From Palsa-506 sp963707065 (GTDB lineage Bacteria; Actinomycetota; Actinomycetes; Streptosporangiales; Streptosporangiaceae), in the NCBI GenBank assembly GCA_963707065.1, contig CAVPPJ010000013.1, positions 124,001 through 188,000 on the forward strand: a DNA stretch of 64,000 bases, in the 5' to 3' direction. A program made the position numbers and the translations under genes. Positions 16,668 to 25,840 of this stretch are shown piece after piece (the first letter of the stretch is position 1; the number at the start of each line of letters is the position of its first letter). Under the pieces are notes generated by a model. It was given only the letters and a program-made list of their open reading frames with translations. It made no database searches and was not told the DNA's origin.

Positions 16668-17257
16668 CCGCCGGGCCGCGCACCAGCACCGGGGAGGCAG
16701 CCAGGCCGGCCGACGGCTGGCGTGGCGCCGTGCCGGAACTGGTCATCGCCGTGATCATGCTGGTCACGGTCGGCGCGGCGGGATATATCCTGGCCGGCCC
16801 GGCCGCGCCCGGGGTCATCGCCATCGGCGCGGCAGTGCTCGTGCTAGTCGGATTCCGCGGCATGCTGCCGCCCTCGCAGGCATCGCCGGAACACGAGTAT
16901 GAGTCAGCAGCCGGCCAGCTCGCCGCCTCGTCATTCACCGGTTTCTGGCGCAAGCGCGCGGGACTGGCGGACGGGACCAAGTCCATGGCCGCCTACGACT
17001 CGGGGCTCAGGCCGACCCTGCAGCAACTGCTGGCCGCCCGGCTTGCCGAGCGCCATGGCGTCAGCCTGCGGGAGGATCCTGCGCTGGCCAGGCGGCTGCT
17101 GTGCCCGGCCGAACGTGATGACGGGCTGTGGTACTGGATTGACCCGGCTCGCCCGGCCAGCACCGATCGCGACGAGCCGGGCGCCGGGTCCGGCAGCCGG
17201 CCGGGGATACCGCCGCGCACCCTTGCCCGCCTGATCGACCGACTGGAGCGACTGTGA
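16664..17257 (+). CDS. Membrane protein of the MoxR/DUF58 operon
   Basis: 197 residues with two membrane helices near residues 25-65 (PELVIAVIMLVTVGAAGYIL and IAIGAAVLVLVGF). A soluble C-terminal domain follows, ending PRTLARLIDRLERL. It overlaps both neighbours (ATGA at its start, GTGA at its stop), so it is translated with the DUF4129 and MoxR genes. Comparable small membrane proteins accompany MoxR2-type loci in mycobacteria. No function is known to me. Confidence 0.75.
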   Translation: MTAGPRTSTGEAARPADGWRGAVPELVIAVIMLVTVGAAGYILAGPAAPGVIAIGAAVLVLVGFRGMLPPSQASPEHEYESAAGQLAASSFTGFWRKRAGLADGTKSMAAYDSGLRPTLQQLLAARLAERHGVSLREDPALARRLLCPAERDDGLWYWIDPARPASTDRDEPGAGSGSRPGIPPRTLARLIDRLERL

Positions 17258-18237
17258 CCGAGCTGACCATGACGCCCCGGGAGACGGCCGAGCGGAGCGC
17301 CGCCGTCCTTGACGAGATCGAGAGGGCGGTCGTGGGGCACCGCCGCGCGCTGGAACTCGTGCTGATCGGCATCCTGGCTGGCGGCCATATCCTGCTGGAA
17401 GACCTGCCCGGGCTGGGCAAGACCCTGATTGCCCGGTCCTTCGCCACCGCACTCGGCCTGGACTTCGCGCGGATCCAGTTCACCCCGGACCTGCTGCCCT
17501 CCGACGTTGTCGGCGCCCCGCTGTATGACCAGCGCACCAGCCAGATGGTGTTCCGGCCCGGGCCGGTCTTCACTCAGCTGCTGCTCGCGGACGAGATCAA
17601 CCGGACTCCCCCGAAGACCCAGGCCGCGCTGCTGGAGGCCATGGGCGAGGGCCAGGTCAGCATGGACGGCGAGACGCGCCCGCTGCCGCGCCCGTTCGTG
17701 GTACTGGCCACCGACAACCCGATCGAGTACGAGGGCACCTACGAGCTGCCGGAGGCGCAGCTCGACCGGTTCCTGATGCGGCTGCGACTCGGCTACCTGA
17801 GCCGCCAGGACGAAGTGGCCATGCTGACCCGCCGCCTTGACCGCGGCACGGAGAACGCGACGCTCGGCCAGGTCACCGATGCCGCCGAGCTGCTGGCCAT
17901 GCGCGCCTCGCTTGAGCAGGTCGAGGTGTCCGCTGACCTGCTCGACTACGTGGTGTCGATCATTCGGGCGACCAGGGAGAACCAGCAAATCCAGGTCGGC
18001 GCCAGTCCTCGCGGCGGGCTCGCGCTGGTCCAGCTGGCCCGCGGCCAGGCCCTGCTGAACAAGCGTGACTTCGTGATTCCCGATGACATCAAGTACGTCG
18101 CCGTGGCCGCGCTCGCGCACCGGATCACATTGCGGCCCGAACTGTGGGTGCGCCAGGTCAGCGCCGACGATGTCGTCAGCCGCCTGCTCTCGGCCGTACC
18201 CACCCCGCGGACGGACCCGGCCGCCGCGCGCGGCTGA
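17254..18237 (+). CDS. MoxR-family AAA+ ATPase
   Basis: 327 residues. Walker A is the MoxR variant EDLPGLGKTLIAR, Walker B is LLLADEINRTPPKTQAALLEAM, sensor 1 is VLATDNPIEYEGTYELPEAQLDRF and the C-terminal lid carries sensor 2. MoxR ATPases act as chaperones that mature or activate partner complexes, usually with DUF58 proteins, and the DUF58 gene follows at once. It starts with GTG overlapping the previous stop codon. The five-gene layout points to a cell-envelope function, by analogy only. Confidence 0.93.
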   Translation: MTELTMTPRETAERSAAVLDEIERAVVGHRRALELVLIGILAGGHILLEDLPGLGKTLIARSFATALGLDFARIQFTPDLLPSDVVGAPLYDQRTSQMVFRPGPVFTQLLLADEINRTPPKTQAALLEAMGEGQVSMDGETRPLPRPFVVLATDNPIEYEGTYELPEAQLDRFLMRLRLGYLSRQDEVAMLTRRLDRGTENATLGQVTDAAELLAMRASLEQVEVSADLLDYVVSIIRATRENQQIQVGASPRGGLALVQLARGQALLNKRDFVIPDDIKYVAVAALAHRITLRPELWVRQVSADDVVSRLLSAVPTPRTDPAAARG

Positions 18238-18245
18238 CAACCGTC

Positions 18246-19550
18246 ATGACTACCGGACACGCGCAGATGCAGGCGACCGCGATGACTCCCGGCCACGCGC
18301 AGATGCAGGCGGCCGCTCCCGGCCAGTCCCGGCCGGTCACGCTGCGCTGGGGGCCATCCGGCCACGCCAGCCGCCTGCTGACCGTTGCCCTGGCCGGCCT
18401 GGCGATTGCGGTGCTCCTGCGGCGCGCCGAGTTCGCCGCGGTCGCCGCCCCGGCCCTGCTGCTGCTCGTCACCTGGCGGCAGGACCGGCCGCTGAGTATC
18501 CAGGTGAAAGCGACTCTGACCGCAAGCCGGATGATCGAGGGCGAGCACGCGGCAGTCCTGGTGGCTGTATCCGGGTACGGCGATCACACGGTGGACCTGC
18601 GCATCCACCCCGCTAGTACGATCATGCCCGCCGCGCCGGGCCCGTCCGGTGTTTCCTTCCTGGCCACCCACTGGGGGAACCGCCCGGTCGGTGTCCTGGA
18701 GATCGTCCTGCGGGACCGGTGGCGGCTCAGCGAGGGACGGGCGGCCATCCCGCTGCCGCAGATCGACTGCTACCCGCTGCCCGGCCACCAGAGCACCAGG
18801 GTCGTGCTCAGCAGGCTGCCGAGCCGGCTGGGCGAGCACGCGGCCCGCGTGCACGGCGAGGGCACCGAGTTCGCCGGTGTCCGCGAGTTCGTGCCCGGCG
18901 ACAGGCAGCGGAGAATTAACTGGCCGGCCACCACCCGGCGCGGCAGCCTGCAGCTGAATACCTTCGCCGCCGAGCGCGTGCAGAACGTGGTCGTGGTGGC
19001 CGATGCCACCACGGACGTCGGCAGCCCGGGCTCGACCACCCACGATCTGGTGCACCGCGGCGCCGCGGCCACGATCAGGGCCTACCTGACGGCCAGGGAC
19101 CGGGTCGGGTTCATCGGCTACCGCAACCAGGTGAGCTGGATCGCGCCAGCCGCGGGCCAGCGGCAGTTTCACCGGATCATGGACGCGATGCTGGCCGGGC
19201 CCGGCGGCCGGAATACCGGCAGCACGATGAGCTGGCTGCCCAAGGCAGCCCTGCCGCCGGGCGCGCTGATCATCGTGTTCAGCCCGCTGCTCGATCGCCG
19301 GCTCATCGAGACCCTGCGCGACCTGCGCGAGCGGGGGTTCACCCTGCTGATCGTCGATGTGCTCAATGCCGTGCCGGACAGCGGCACGGACCGCATTGCC
19401 GGGCTCGCCAGGCGGATCTGGCGGATGGAGCAGCAGGCGATCAGGTTCTCGCTGCGCGAGCTTGGTATCCCGGTCGTGCACTGGGACGGCGAGCAGAGCC
19501 TGGATGAGCCGCTCGCGCCGTATACCCGCAGGGTGATGGTGAGCCGATGA
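18246..19550 (+). CDS. DUF58 domain protein
   Basis: About 434 residues. After a repetitive leader (two copies of GHAQMQ) come two membrane helices near residues 40-75, then a beta-rich domain and the DUF58 signature GVREFVPGDRQRRINWPATTRR. A von Willebrand A-like fold follows (VVVVADATTDVG ... IIVFSPLLDRRLIETLRDL). DUF58 proteins are partners of MoxR ATPases. The ATG lies nine bases after the MoxR stop, without a clear ribosome site, so coupled translation is likely. Confidence 0.88.
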   Translation: MTTGHAQMQATAMTPGHAQMQAAAPGQSRPVTLRWGPSGHASRLLTVALAGLAIAVLLRRAEFAAVAAPALLLLVTWRQDRPLSIQVKATLTASRMIEGEHAAVLVAVSGYGDHTVDLRIHPASTIMPAAPGPSGVSFLATHWGNRPVGVLEIVLRDRWRLSEGRAAIPLPQIDCYPLPGHQSTRVVLSRLPSRLGEHAARVHGEGTEFAGVREFVPGDRQRRINWPATTRRGSLQLNTFAAERVQNVVVVADATTDVGSPGSTTHDLVHRGAAATIRAYLTARDRVGFIGYRNQVSWIAPAAGQRQFHRIMDAMLAGPGGRNTGSTMSWLPKAALPPGALIIVFSPLLDRRLIETLRDLRERGFTLLIVDVLNAVPDSGTDRIAGLARRIWRMEQQAIRFSLRELGIPVVHWDGEQSLDEPLAPYTRRVMVSR

Positions 19551-20260
19551 CGGGGCCGGTGCGTGCGCCGGCGTCCGCCCGGGGCCGGGCGGCACGACTG
19601 GCGACGCGGGCGCGGACGGCCGGGCTGACGGAGCGGGCGCGGACGGCCCGGCTGACCGCCCGGGCGCGGCCGTCCCGGCAGACGGGGAGTGCGCGGCCGC
19701 CCCGGCTCACCGCGCGGGCGCGGAGCACCACGGCCGCCGGGCTGCTCGCCGCGGCGTGCATCGCCTGGTCGGCGAGCCCGGTATCCGGTGGCGCGACGGG
19801 CACGCGCCCGGCACTGGTCGCCGGTATCGGCTGCGCAGTCCTGACGCTGGCGCGGCTGGCGGCCGGCGACTGGGCGCCGCCCAGGGGCGTCTTCGAGAAC
19901 CTGATCGTCAGGACCGGGCGCTCGCTGCTCGAACTGCTGAGAACGGTGCCGTGGGCGGAAGGAACCGTCATCGCCGTGCTGGTGCTTGAGGCGCTGCATC
20001 ATTCCCGGCCGTGGCATACCGGGCTGCTCGGCGTCGCGCTGATCGCCTTCCTGTTCGCCGTCCACCTGGCCGAGTCCGGCGCGCGCCCCGGCGTGCTCCG
20101 GCCGCAGCTTCCGGTGCTCGCCGCTGGCCTCGGGCTGCTCGTGCTCGGCTGTGGGGCTGCCCTGCTCCCGGCCGCGGGAATGAGCGCGGGATCCGGCTGG
20201 CTGCGGGTGTTCGCCGCGGTGGCCGCGATCGTGGTCGCCGCGCTGGCGCTGCCGGCCTGA
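19547..20260 (+). CDS. Membrane protein, last gene of MoxR operon
   Basis: 237 residues. The first ~60 are an Arg/Ala-rich repeat (RARTARLTARAR type), then six or so membrane helices run to the C-terminus with little loop sequence. It overlaps the DUF58 stop codon (ATGA). The basic repeated N-terminus is unusual for a membrane protein and could contact nucleic acid or acidic lipids, but this is inference. No recognised family. Confidence 0.7.
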   Translation: MTGPVRAPASARGRAARLATRARTAGLTERARTARLTARARPSRQTGSARPPRLTARARSTTAAGLLAAACIAWSASPVSGGATGTRPALVAGIGCAVLTLARLAAGDWAPPRGVFENLIVRTGRSLLELLRTVPWAEGTVIAVLVLEALHHSRPWHTGLLGVALIAFLFAVHLAESGARPGVLRPQLPVLAAGLGLLVLGCGAALLPAAGMSAGSGWLRVFAAVAAIVVAALALPA

Positions 20261-20540
20261 CCGGCGCTGCGGCGGCCCGCAGGCTGACCAGCCGCTCGCG
20301 GCGGGGAATTGAGCAGGTGCCCTGCTGGCCGGTGTAGGCGGGCAGGGTGGCCGGCGCATATCCCACGATCAGGGCCTGGCCGTCGGTGCTCCAGGACGGG
20401 CTGGTGATCAGGCGGCAGCGCGGCAGGCCCTGGCCGATGGTCCAGCTGCGCCCGGTGCCGAGGTCGGTGACCCGGCCCGCGGCTGTTCGCCCGCTTTCTG
20501 GCTGCCGCCAGGCCCAGGCCGCCGGGCGACGCGGCCCGTC
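20261..20540 (-). pseudogene. Internal fragment of a WD40/TolB-like beta-propeller protein
   Basis: Leftward from about 20540 one frame reads as good protein: RVTDLGTGRSWTIGQGLP then ITSPSWSTDGQALIVGYAP, with strongly G/C third positions. PSWSTDGQALIV is the WD40-like/TolB blade motif seen again in the partner proteins at 54.8-60.1 kb. There is no start or proper end: the fragment runs into the MoxR-operon gene on one side and the phzF gene on the other. It looks like the leftover of a deleted gene. Confidence 0.45.
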
Positions 20541-20552
20541 TATGCTGCGGCC

Positions 20553-21359
20553 ATGCGGATCTTCCAGGTCGATGCCTTCACGGACGCCGCGTTCGCCGGT
20601 AACCCGGCGGCGGTGTGCCTGCTAGAACGCCCGGCGGATGCCGGGTGGATGCAGCGGGTGGCGGCGGAGATGAACCTCGCCGAGACCGCGTTCGTCGAGC
20701 CGCGGCCGGGCGGCTACCTGCTGCGCTGGTTCACGCCCGTCGTCGAGGTGGCGCTGTGCGGCCACGCGACCCTGGCCAGCGCCCATGTCCTGTACGAGAG
20801 CGGCCTGGCGGCGGCCGGCCAGCCGATCACGTTCGACTCGGCCAGCGGGCCGCTGGCCGCGCGGCATGACGTCACCGGGATCGTGCTTGACTTCCCGGCC
20901 ACGCCCGCCAGCCAGGAAGAGCCGCCGCCGGGCATGCTCGACGCGCTGGGCGTCAAGGCGCCGGTCTGGACCGGCCGGGCACCGGAGGATTTCCTGGTGG
21001 TCGTGGCTACCGAGGACGAGGTAACCAGCCTGCGGCCCGATCCGGCCAGGCTGATGGACGCGACGATCCGGGGAACCATCGTGACCGCTCCGGCGACGCG
21101 GCCCGGCGCGGACTTCGTGTCCCGTTTCTTCGCACCGGCGGTCGGGATACCCGAGGACCCGGTCACCGGCTCCGCGCATTGCACGCTGGCCCCGTACTGG
21201 TGCGACCGGCTGGGCCGGGCCGAGCTGACCGGCTACCAGGCGTCGCCGCGCGGCGGCACCGTCCGGGTACGGGCGGCAGCGGACCGGATCCTGCTGACCG
21301 GCCATGCTGTCACGGTGCTCTCCGGCGAGCTTGCCGCCGCGGCGCTGCCACCGGCCTGA
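20553..21359 (+). CDS. PhzF family isomerase/epimerase-like protein
   Basis: 268 residues beginning MRIFQVDAFTDAAFAGNPAAV, the classic PhzF/diaminopimelate epimerase-fold opening. The conserved acid lies in MNLAETAFVE, with ALCGHATLASAHVL and DPVTGSAHCTLAPYW further on. PhzF proteins isomerise dihydro-hydroxyanthranilate-like compounds. No phenazine genes are nearby, so this is a stand-alone member of unknown substrate. Typical family length. Confidence 0.9.
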   Translation: MRIFQVDAFTDAAFAGNPAAVCLLERPADAGWMQRVAAEMNLAETAFVEPRPGGYLLRWFTPVVEVALCGHATLASAHVLYESGLAAAGQPITFDSASGPLAARHDVTGIVLDFPATPASQEEPPPGMLDALGVKAPVWTGRAPEDFLVVVATEDEVTSLRPDPARLMDATIRGTIVTAPATRPGADFVSRFFAPAVGIPEDPVTGSAHCTLAPYWCDRLGRAELTGYQASPRGGTVRVRAAADRILLTGHAVTVLSGELAAAALPPA

Positions 21360-21443
21360 CATCTCGCGACCTCCGGGCACGCCGTCGCCCCGCTGGCTGC
21401 CGACGCAACACCTGGATTCAAGGTCGTGGTCGACGTGACCACG

Positions 21444-22010
21444 TCACGGAACGGCGTCAAGGGCCACTGCTCGACGGCATTCACGCCGACCAGCTAGTCC
21501 CGCGCAGCCCGGGTCGCTCAGTGCCATCAGATCCTCCTGAATCCTCGTGCCGCCCGGCAGGTGGTAGATACGGCAGACGATGGTGCCGGAGTCATCGCAT
21601 ACTCCCGGCTGCTGGCCGCCCGGGGCGCTCATCTGCATTTCCGCCGAGCCTTTCCCGGCCGGCCCGTGGAGGTCGACCTGCACCCCGAGCTCGTTACCGA
21701 AGTTCTTCAGTGTTCCTTGAAGCAGGCCAGCTTTCGCGCCAGCGGCCACGTCGTCAAGCAGCAGCTGCGTGCCGGACTTCGCGGTCGTGCGCGCCCGCGG
21801 GCCGGTCCAGCCCTGGCACGGCGCCCGCGGGGCCGCGAAGCGGAACCAGGGCGGCACCGTTGCTCCGCTGGCCCGGATCTCCGTCCATGACGCCGCACCC
21901 CTCCCCGCCGCCACCTGGCCTGCGCCTGCGCGGGCCGACCACGGGGCGTGGCCGATGCCTGCGGTAACCCCGGCGGCCAGCAGGACTGCCGCGCCGAGCG
22001 CTCTGGCTGG
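21444..22010 (-). pseudogene. Decayed sigma-factor partner (membrane-anchored)
   Basis: On the minus strand a membrane segment (LGAAVLLAAGVTAGIGHAP) leads to an exterior stretch with KGSAEMQMSAPGGQQPGVC and LPGGTRIQEDLMAL. These match, in order, pieces of the intact partner protein at 30768-31670 (VQVQMSQPDGPRLQNC, AAGGTEVQELVLA). The N-terminus is missing and joined to the sigma remnant; the C-terminal part is lost or scrambled. It is a relic paralogue of that pair. Confidence 0.55.
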
Positions 22011-22193
22011 TGACGTTGCCGGCCGAGCAGCCGAGCAACGCCGCGACCAGGTCGATGCTCCCGGTCCTCCCAGTAGCGCAGGACCACCACGGCGCGCGCT
22101 CGGGGGTGCGGATTCCGAGTGCCTGCGTCAGCACGACCCGCAGGTCCGCCGGGCCCGGCGGGCTGGCCCGGTCAGCCAGGTCGCCGGGCGCCG
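22000..22193 (-). pseudogene. Decayed SigE-family sigma factor (region 4 fragment)
   Basis: Reading leftward with two compensating frameshifts gives PADLRVVLTQALGIRTPERA, VVVLRYWEDR and LVAALLGCSAGNVTSQS. These match region 4 of the intact sigma factor at 31701-32204 (LRYWEDRSVDQVAAMLGCSAGNVKSQS). Region 2 is absent because the gamma-glutamyltransferase gene ends at 22194. At its 3' end the fragment passes directly into the partner's membrane segment, so a deletion has fused the two genes. Confidence 0.6.
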
Positions 22194-24077
22194 TCACCGG
22201 CCGGCGGCGTAACCCTGCATGCCCCTCGGGTTGGCGCCCGCGTACAGGAAGCCGCGGTCGCGGGCGACCGCGCTGACCCGGCCGAGCGACCACGGCGGCG
22301 TGACCTCCACCTGGTGCCCGCGCCGCCGCAGCTCCGTGATTACCTGCTCCCCGGCCCGCGCCTCGACGGACAGCGAGCGCGGCACGGAGCCGCGGGGATA
22401 GAACGAGGACGGGAAATGGTCGGTGTGGAAGGCCGGCGCGTCAATCGCCTCCTGCAGGTTCATCCCGAAGAGCACGTGATTGAGGAAGAAGCCCAGCGTC
22501 CACTGGTCCTGCTGGTCGCCGCCCGGCGTGCCGAAGGCCAGGTAGGGCTCGCCGTCGCGCAGCGCCAGGCTCGGTGACAGCGTCGTCCGCGGCCGGCGTC
22601 CTGGCGCGAGGCTGCTGGCGAAGCCAGGCGTGAGGGAGAACATCTGCCCCCTGGTGCCGAGGCAGAAGCCGAGCCCGGGAATGACCGGGGAGCTCTGCAG
22701 CCAGCCGCCGCTGGGCGTGGCCGAGACCAGGTTGCCGAAGCTGTCAGCGACATCCAGGTGACAGGTGTCACCCAGGCCAAGCTCAGGAGCCCCCGGCGGC
22801 GCCTGCCCGGCCGATCCGGCCGTCGGCTCGCCGGTGCCCGCATCGTGGCCGCGCGCCCCGGCCGCGACACCCGCGGCGCGCGCGACGCCCACGGCGCGCG
22901 TGCCGGATGGCCCGGACGCGCCGGGAAAGCCTGCCATCGCGTAGCCGGGGAGCCGCGCCGCTGTGCCGCCCGGGGCTCCCGGGATGAGATCACCCGACGC
23001 CTGCGGCCCGACCAGCGGCCGGCGCTGGCTGGCGTATTCCGGCGAAAGCAGCTCCGCCAGCGGCACATCTGACCAGCGCGGATCGCCGTACCACGCCTCA
23101 CGGTCGGCGAAGGCCAGCTTCGCGCACTCCACCACGGTGTGGATGAGATCAGCGCTTCCGGGGCCCATCTCCGCCAGGTCGAAGCCGCTGAGCAGGGCAA
23201 GCTGCTGCAGGAAGACCGGGCCCTGGCCCCAGGGACCGGTCTTGCAGACGGTGAGCCCGGCGTAGTCGAACGTCACCGGGTCCTCCACCCCGGGCGTCCA
23301 GTCAGCCAGGTCCTGGCCGGCCAGCAGGCCGCGATGGGGCTGCCCGCTGACGTCCATCACCTCGGCCCGGGCCAGGTAGGCCGCGATGGCCTCGGCCACG
23401 AACCCCTCGTAGAAGGTCCGGCGGGCCGCCTCGATCTGCGCGTCCCGGCCCGCTCCCGCAGCCTCCGCCTCGGCCAGGATGCGGCTGAAGGCCGCCGCCA
23501 GCGCGGGATTGGCAAACCGGGAGCCAGCCGCGGGCGGGCCGTCCGCCAGGTAAATCTCGGCCGAGCTCGGCCAGTGATCACGGAAGGTGTCGGCCACCGC
23601 GGCAATGGTGGCGCTCGCCGTCGGCAGCATCGGGTAACCGTCCCGCGCGTAGCCGATCGCGTACTCCATCACCTCGCGCAGGGGCAGTTTCCCGTATCGC
23701 TCCAGCAGCAGCATCCAGGTGCCGAACGCGGCGGGCACGCAGGCGGCGAGCAGGCCGGTGCCGGGGACCAGGTCCAGGCCGAGTGACTCGAACACCCCGA
23801 GTGTCGCGGCGGCGGGGGCCGGTCCCTGGCCGTCCAGCACGAAGGCCTCCCCTGCCGCGGCGTCGAAGCCGATCACGGGCACTTCGCCGCCGGGGCCGTT
23901 CAGGTGCGGCTCGACCACTTGCAGCACGAGGCCGGTGGCGACCGCGGCATCGAAGGCGTTCCCGCCCTTCTCCAGCACCGCCATCCCGGCCGCCGAGGCC
24001 AGCCAGTGCGTCGAGGCGACCATGCCGAACGTGCCGGCCAGCTGCGGCCTGGTGGTGAACGGGGCCATGCCGGGCAT
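22194..24077 (-). CDS. ggt: Gamma-glutamyltransferase family protein
   Basis: 627 residues covering the whole Ntn-hydrolase precursor. The large subunit starts GMVASTHWLASAAGMAVLEKGGNAFDAAVA and the small subunit begins at the autocleavage threonine in LGLGDTCHLDVAD, followed by SATPSGGWLQSSP. Members hydrolyse gamma-glutamyl bonds (glutathione, or cephalosporin-acylase-like substrates). No signal peptide is visible, so a cytosolic role is likely. A ~50-residue Gly/Ala-rich insert lies just before the catalytic threonine. An AGGAGG box six bases before the ATG supports the start. Confidence 0.9.
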   Translation of the reverse strand: MPGMAPFTTRPQLAGTFGMVASTHWLASAAGMAVLEKGGNAFDAAVATGLVLQVVEPHLNGPGGEVPVIGFDAAAGEAFVLDGQGPAPAAATLGVFESLGLDLVPGTGLLAACVPAAFGTWMLLLERYGKLPLREVMEYAIGYARDGYPMLPTASATIAAVADTFRDHWPSSAEIYLADGPPAAGSRFANPALAAAFSRILAEAEAAGAGRDAQIEAARRTFYEGFVAEAIAAYLARAEVMDVSGQPHRGLLAGQDLADWTPGVEDPVTFDYAGLTVCKTGPWGQGPVFLQQLALLSGFDLAEMGPGSADLIHTVVECAKLAFADREAWYGDPRWSDVPLAELLSPEYASQRRPLVGPQASGDLIPGAPGGTAARLPGYAMAGFPGASGPSGTRAVGVARAAGVAAGARGHDAGTGEPTAGSAGQAPPGAPELGLGDTCHLDVADSFGNLVSATPSGGWLQSSPVIPGLGFCLGTRGQMFSLTPGFASSLAPGRRPRTTLSPSLALRDGEPYLAFGTPGGDQQDQWTLGFFLNHVLFGMNLQEAIDAPAFHTDHFPSSFYPRGSVPRSLSVEARAGEQVITELRRRGHQVEVTPPWSLGRVSAVARDRGFLYAGANPRGMQGYAAGR

Positions 24078-24262
24078 GCGCGCCTCCTGTGCCGGGAAGG
24101 GATCATCCCGACGCTACCGGTGCGCCGCGTCCGCGCCTACCCGCGTCCCCGCCATGATCGTGACATGGTTGTTAGCATCGGCGGCAACCAGTCTGGTTCC
24201 GCTGACGTCCTAGGTGTCACGTGGCCTCCGGCAGGCCACCCGCCACGATGAGGGGCACTGCG

Positions 24263-24879
24263 ATGACGTCATTCCACCGCGCTCTCCGGCGCATGATCTC
24301 CGCGGCGGCACTCGGCGGCGCCGCCGTCGCGATCGCCGCCTGCGGCTCCAGCGCCAGCCCGGCGTCGGCGCCGGCCCCGACGAAGACCGTGACGGTGCCC
24401 GCCAGCACCGCTCCGGCCACGCCAACCTCATCGGCGTCGCCGACCCGTGCCCGACCTCCGCGCTGAAGGCATCCGTGGGAACCGGGAACGGCGCGGCGGG
24501 GAGCACGTACTACCCGCTGGAATTCACCAACACCTCCAGCACCGCCTGCACGCTCTTCGGCTACCCGGGAGTGTCGTTCGTGACCGGCACCGGCGGCAGC
24601 CAGATCGGCCGCGCCGCGAGCAGGAACCCGGCGGTCACGAGCAGGCTTGTCACCATCGCGCCGGGCTCGACCGCGCATGCCACGCTGCAGGTCGTCAACG
24701 CGATGAACTACCCCGGTGCGGAGTGCCACCTGGTCACCGCGCACACGATGAAGATCTTCCCGCCGAACCAGACAGCGCCCATCTACCTCGGCTTCACCGC
24801 GCCGACCTGTTCCAGCCACGCCAAGTCAGTCCACATCCTGGCGGTCGAGGCCGTGCAGAGCGGAAACGGCGGGGGCTGA
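24263..24879 (+). pseudogene. DUF4232 lipoprotein gene split by a frameshift
   Basis: The 5' part (from ATG 24263) encodes a lipoprotein signal peptide ending AIAACGSS and a Ser/Thr/Pro linker, then stops at about 24466. The following DUF4232 domain (STYYPLEFTNTSSTACTLFGYPGVSFV to the C-terminal Cys) is intact in another frame through 24879. One base lost around 24440-24465 would explain it. The intact relative at 27851-28432 shows the expected layout. It is either a recent pseudogene or a sequence error; the two halves would make a normal secreted DUF4232 lipoprotein. Confidence 0.7.
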
Positions 24880-24902
24880 AGGCCCCGTACTGCCGGCGGC
24901 GG

Positions 24903-25670
24903 TCAGCCCTTCAGGTGCCGCCCGAAGAAGCTGAAGATCTTCTCCCAGCCGTCCATCGCCGCCTCGGGCCGGTACATCGGGGTGTGGTAATAGAAGAAGC
25001 CGTGTCCGGCACCGTCGTAGCGGTGGAACTCATAGGTCTTGGCCTGCCGCGTCAGCTCCGCTTCGTGCAGGTTCACCTGCTCGGGCGTCGGATGCTGGTC
25101 GTCATTGCCGAAGATCCCGAGCAGGGGCGCGGTCAGGCCGGCGGTGTAGTCGATCGGAGCGACCGGGCGGGCCTCGGAGAGATCTTCCTTCGCCATGATC
25201 ACGCCGCCGCCCCACAGGTCGGCAACCGCGTCGAAGCCGGGAGCCCGGGAGGCGGCGAGTAGCGCGTGACGGCCACCGGAGCACGAGCCGATGATGCCAG
25301 CCTTGCCGTTGCTCGCGGGCCGGGCTTTCAGCCAGCTGAGCGCTGCCTCGCAGTCGGCGACCACGCTGTCGTCGCGCACGCCGCCCTCGGCGCGGACCCT
25401 GGCCGTCACGTCGTCGGGGGTGCCGTGGCCGAAGCGGCAGTACAGGTCCGGGCAGATCACGCTGTACCCGTGCCGCGCGAGCCGCTCGGCGAACTCCCGG
25501 TAGAACTCGTCCCAGCCGGGCATGTGATGCACGGCGACGACGCCCGGCGCAGGCTCTTCTCCGGCCGGCCTGGCGACGTAGGCGTGAATCTCATCGCCGT
25601 TGCCGCCGGGATAGGTGATCACCTCCGCCGTGATGCCAGCGCGGGCGTCGGTGCTGAACGAATTCCACAT
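24903..25670 (-). CDS. Dienelactone hydrolase family protein
   Basis: 255 residues with an alpha/beta-hydrolase fold. The nucleophile is cysteine in IIGSCSGGRHALL, with Asp in GNDDQHPTPEQ and His in DGAGHGFFYY, the Cys/Asp/His triad of dienelactone hydrolases. Natural substrates are lactones or esters from aromatic degradation, but many actinomycete copies are of unknown use. A second copy lies at 34986-35732. It converges on the broken DUF4232 gene. Confidence 0.88.
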   Translation of the reverse strand: MWNSFSTDARAGITAEVITYPGGNGDEIHAYVARPAGEEPAPGVVAVHHMPGWDEFYREFAERLARHGYSVICPDLYCRFGHGTPDDVTARVRAEGGVRDDSVVADCEAALSWLKARPASNGKAGIIGSCSGGRHALLAASRAPGFDAVADLWGGGVIMAKEDLSEARPVAPIDYTAGLTAPLLGIFGNDDQHPTPEQVNLHEAELTRQAKTYEFHRYDGAGHGFFYYHTPMYRPEAAMDGWEKIFSFFGRHLKG

Positions 25671-25840
25671 GGGCTATCCCTTCGCTGGCTTGCGGCTGTC
25701 CAACCGTAGCGAGTCACGAACCGCTGCCCGGCCGCGGGGAGGGACCCGCCCGGGAGGGCCATGTGATGGCTGTGGAACGGCAGCCCGGCGACGCGAGGCT
25801 AAGAGTCGTGTCGTCGTCGCCGGAGGGTGATCATGTAGTC

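Noticed and set aside
20553..21359. Phenazine or other secondary-metabolite cluster around phzF
   Set aside because: No other biosynthetic genes (PKS, NRPS or phenazine core genes) are nearby; PhzF homologues are common stand-alone enzymes.
24869..24887. Short GGGGC/GCCCC hairpin at the DUF4232 stop codon
   Set aside because: Only five base pairs; too weak to call a terminator although the genes converge here.
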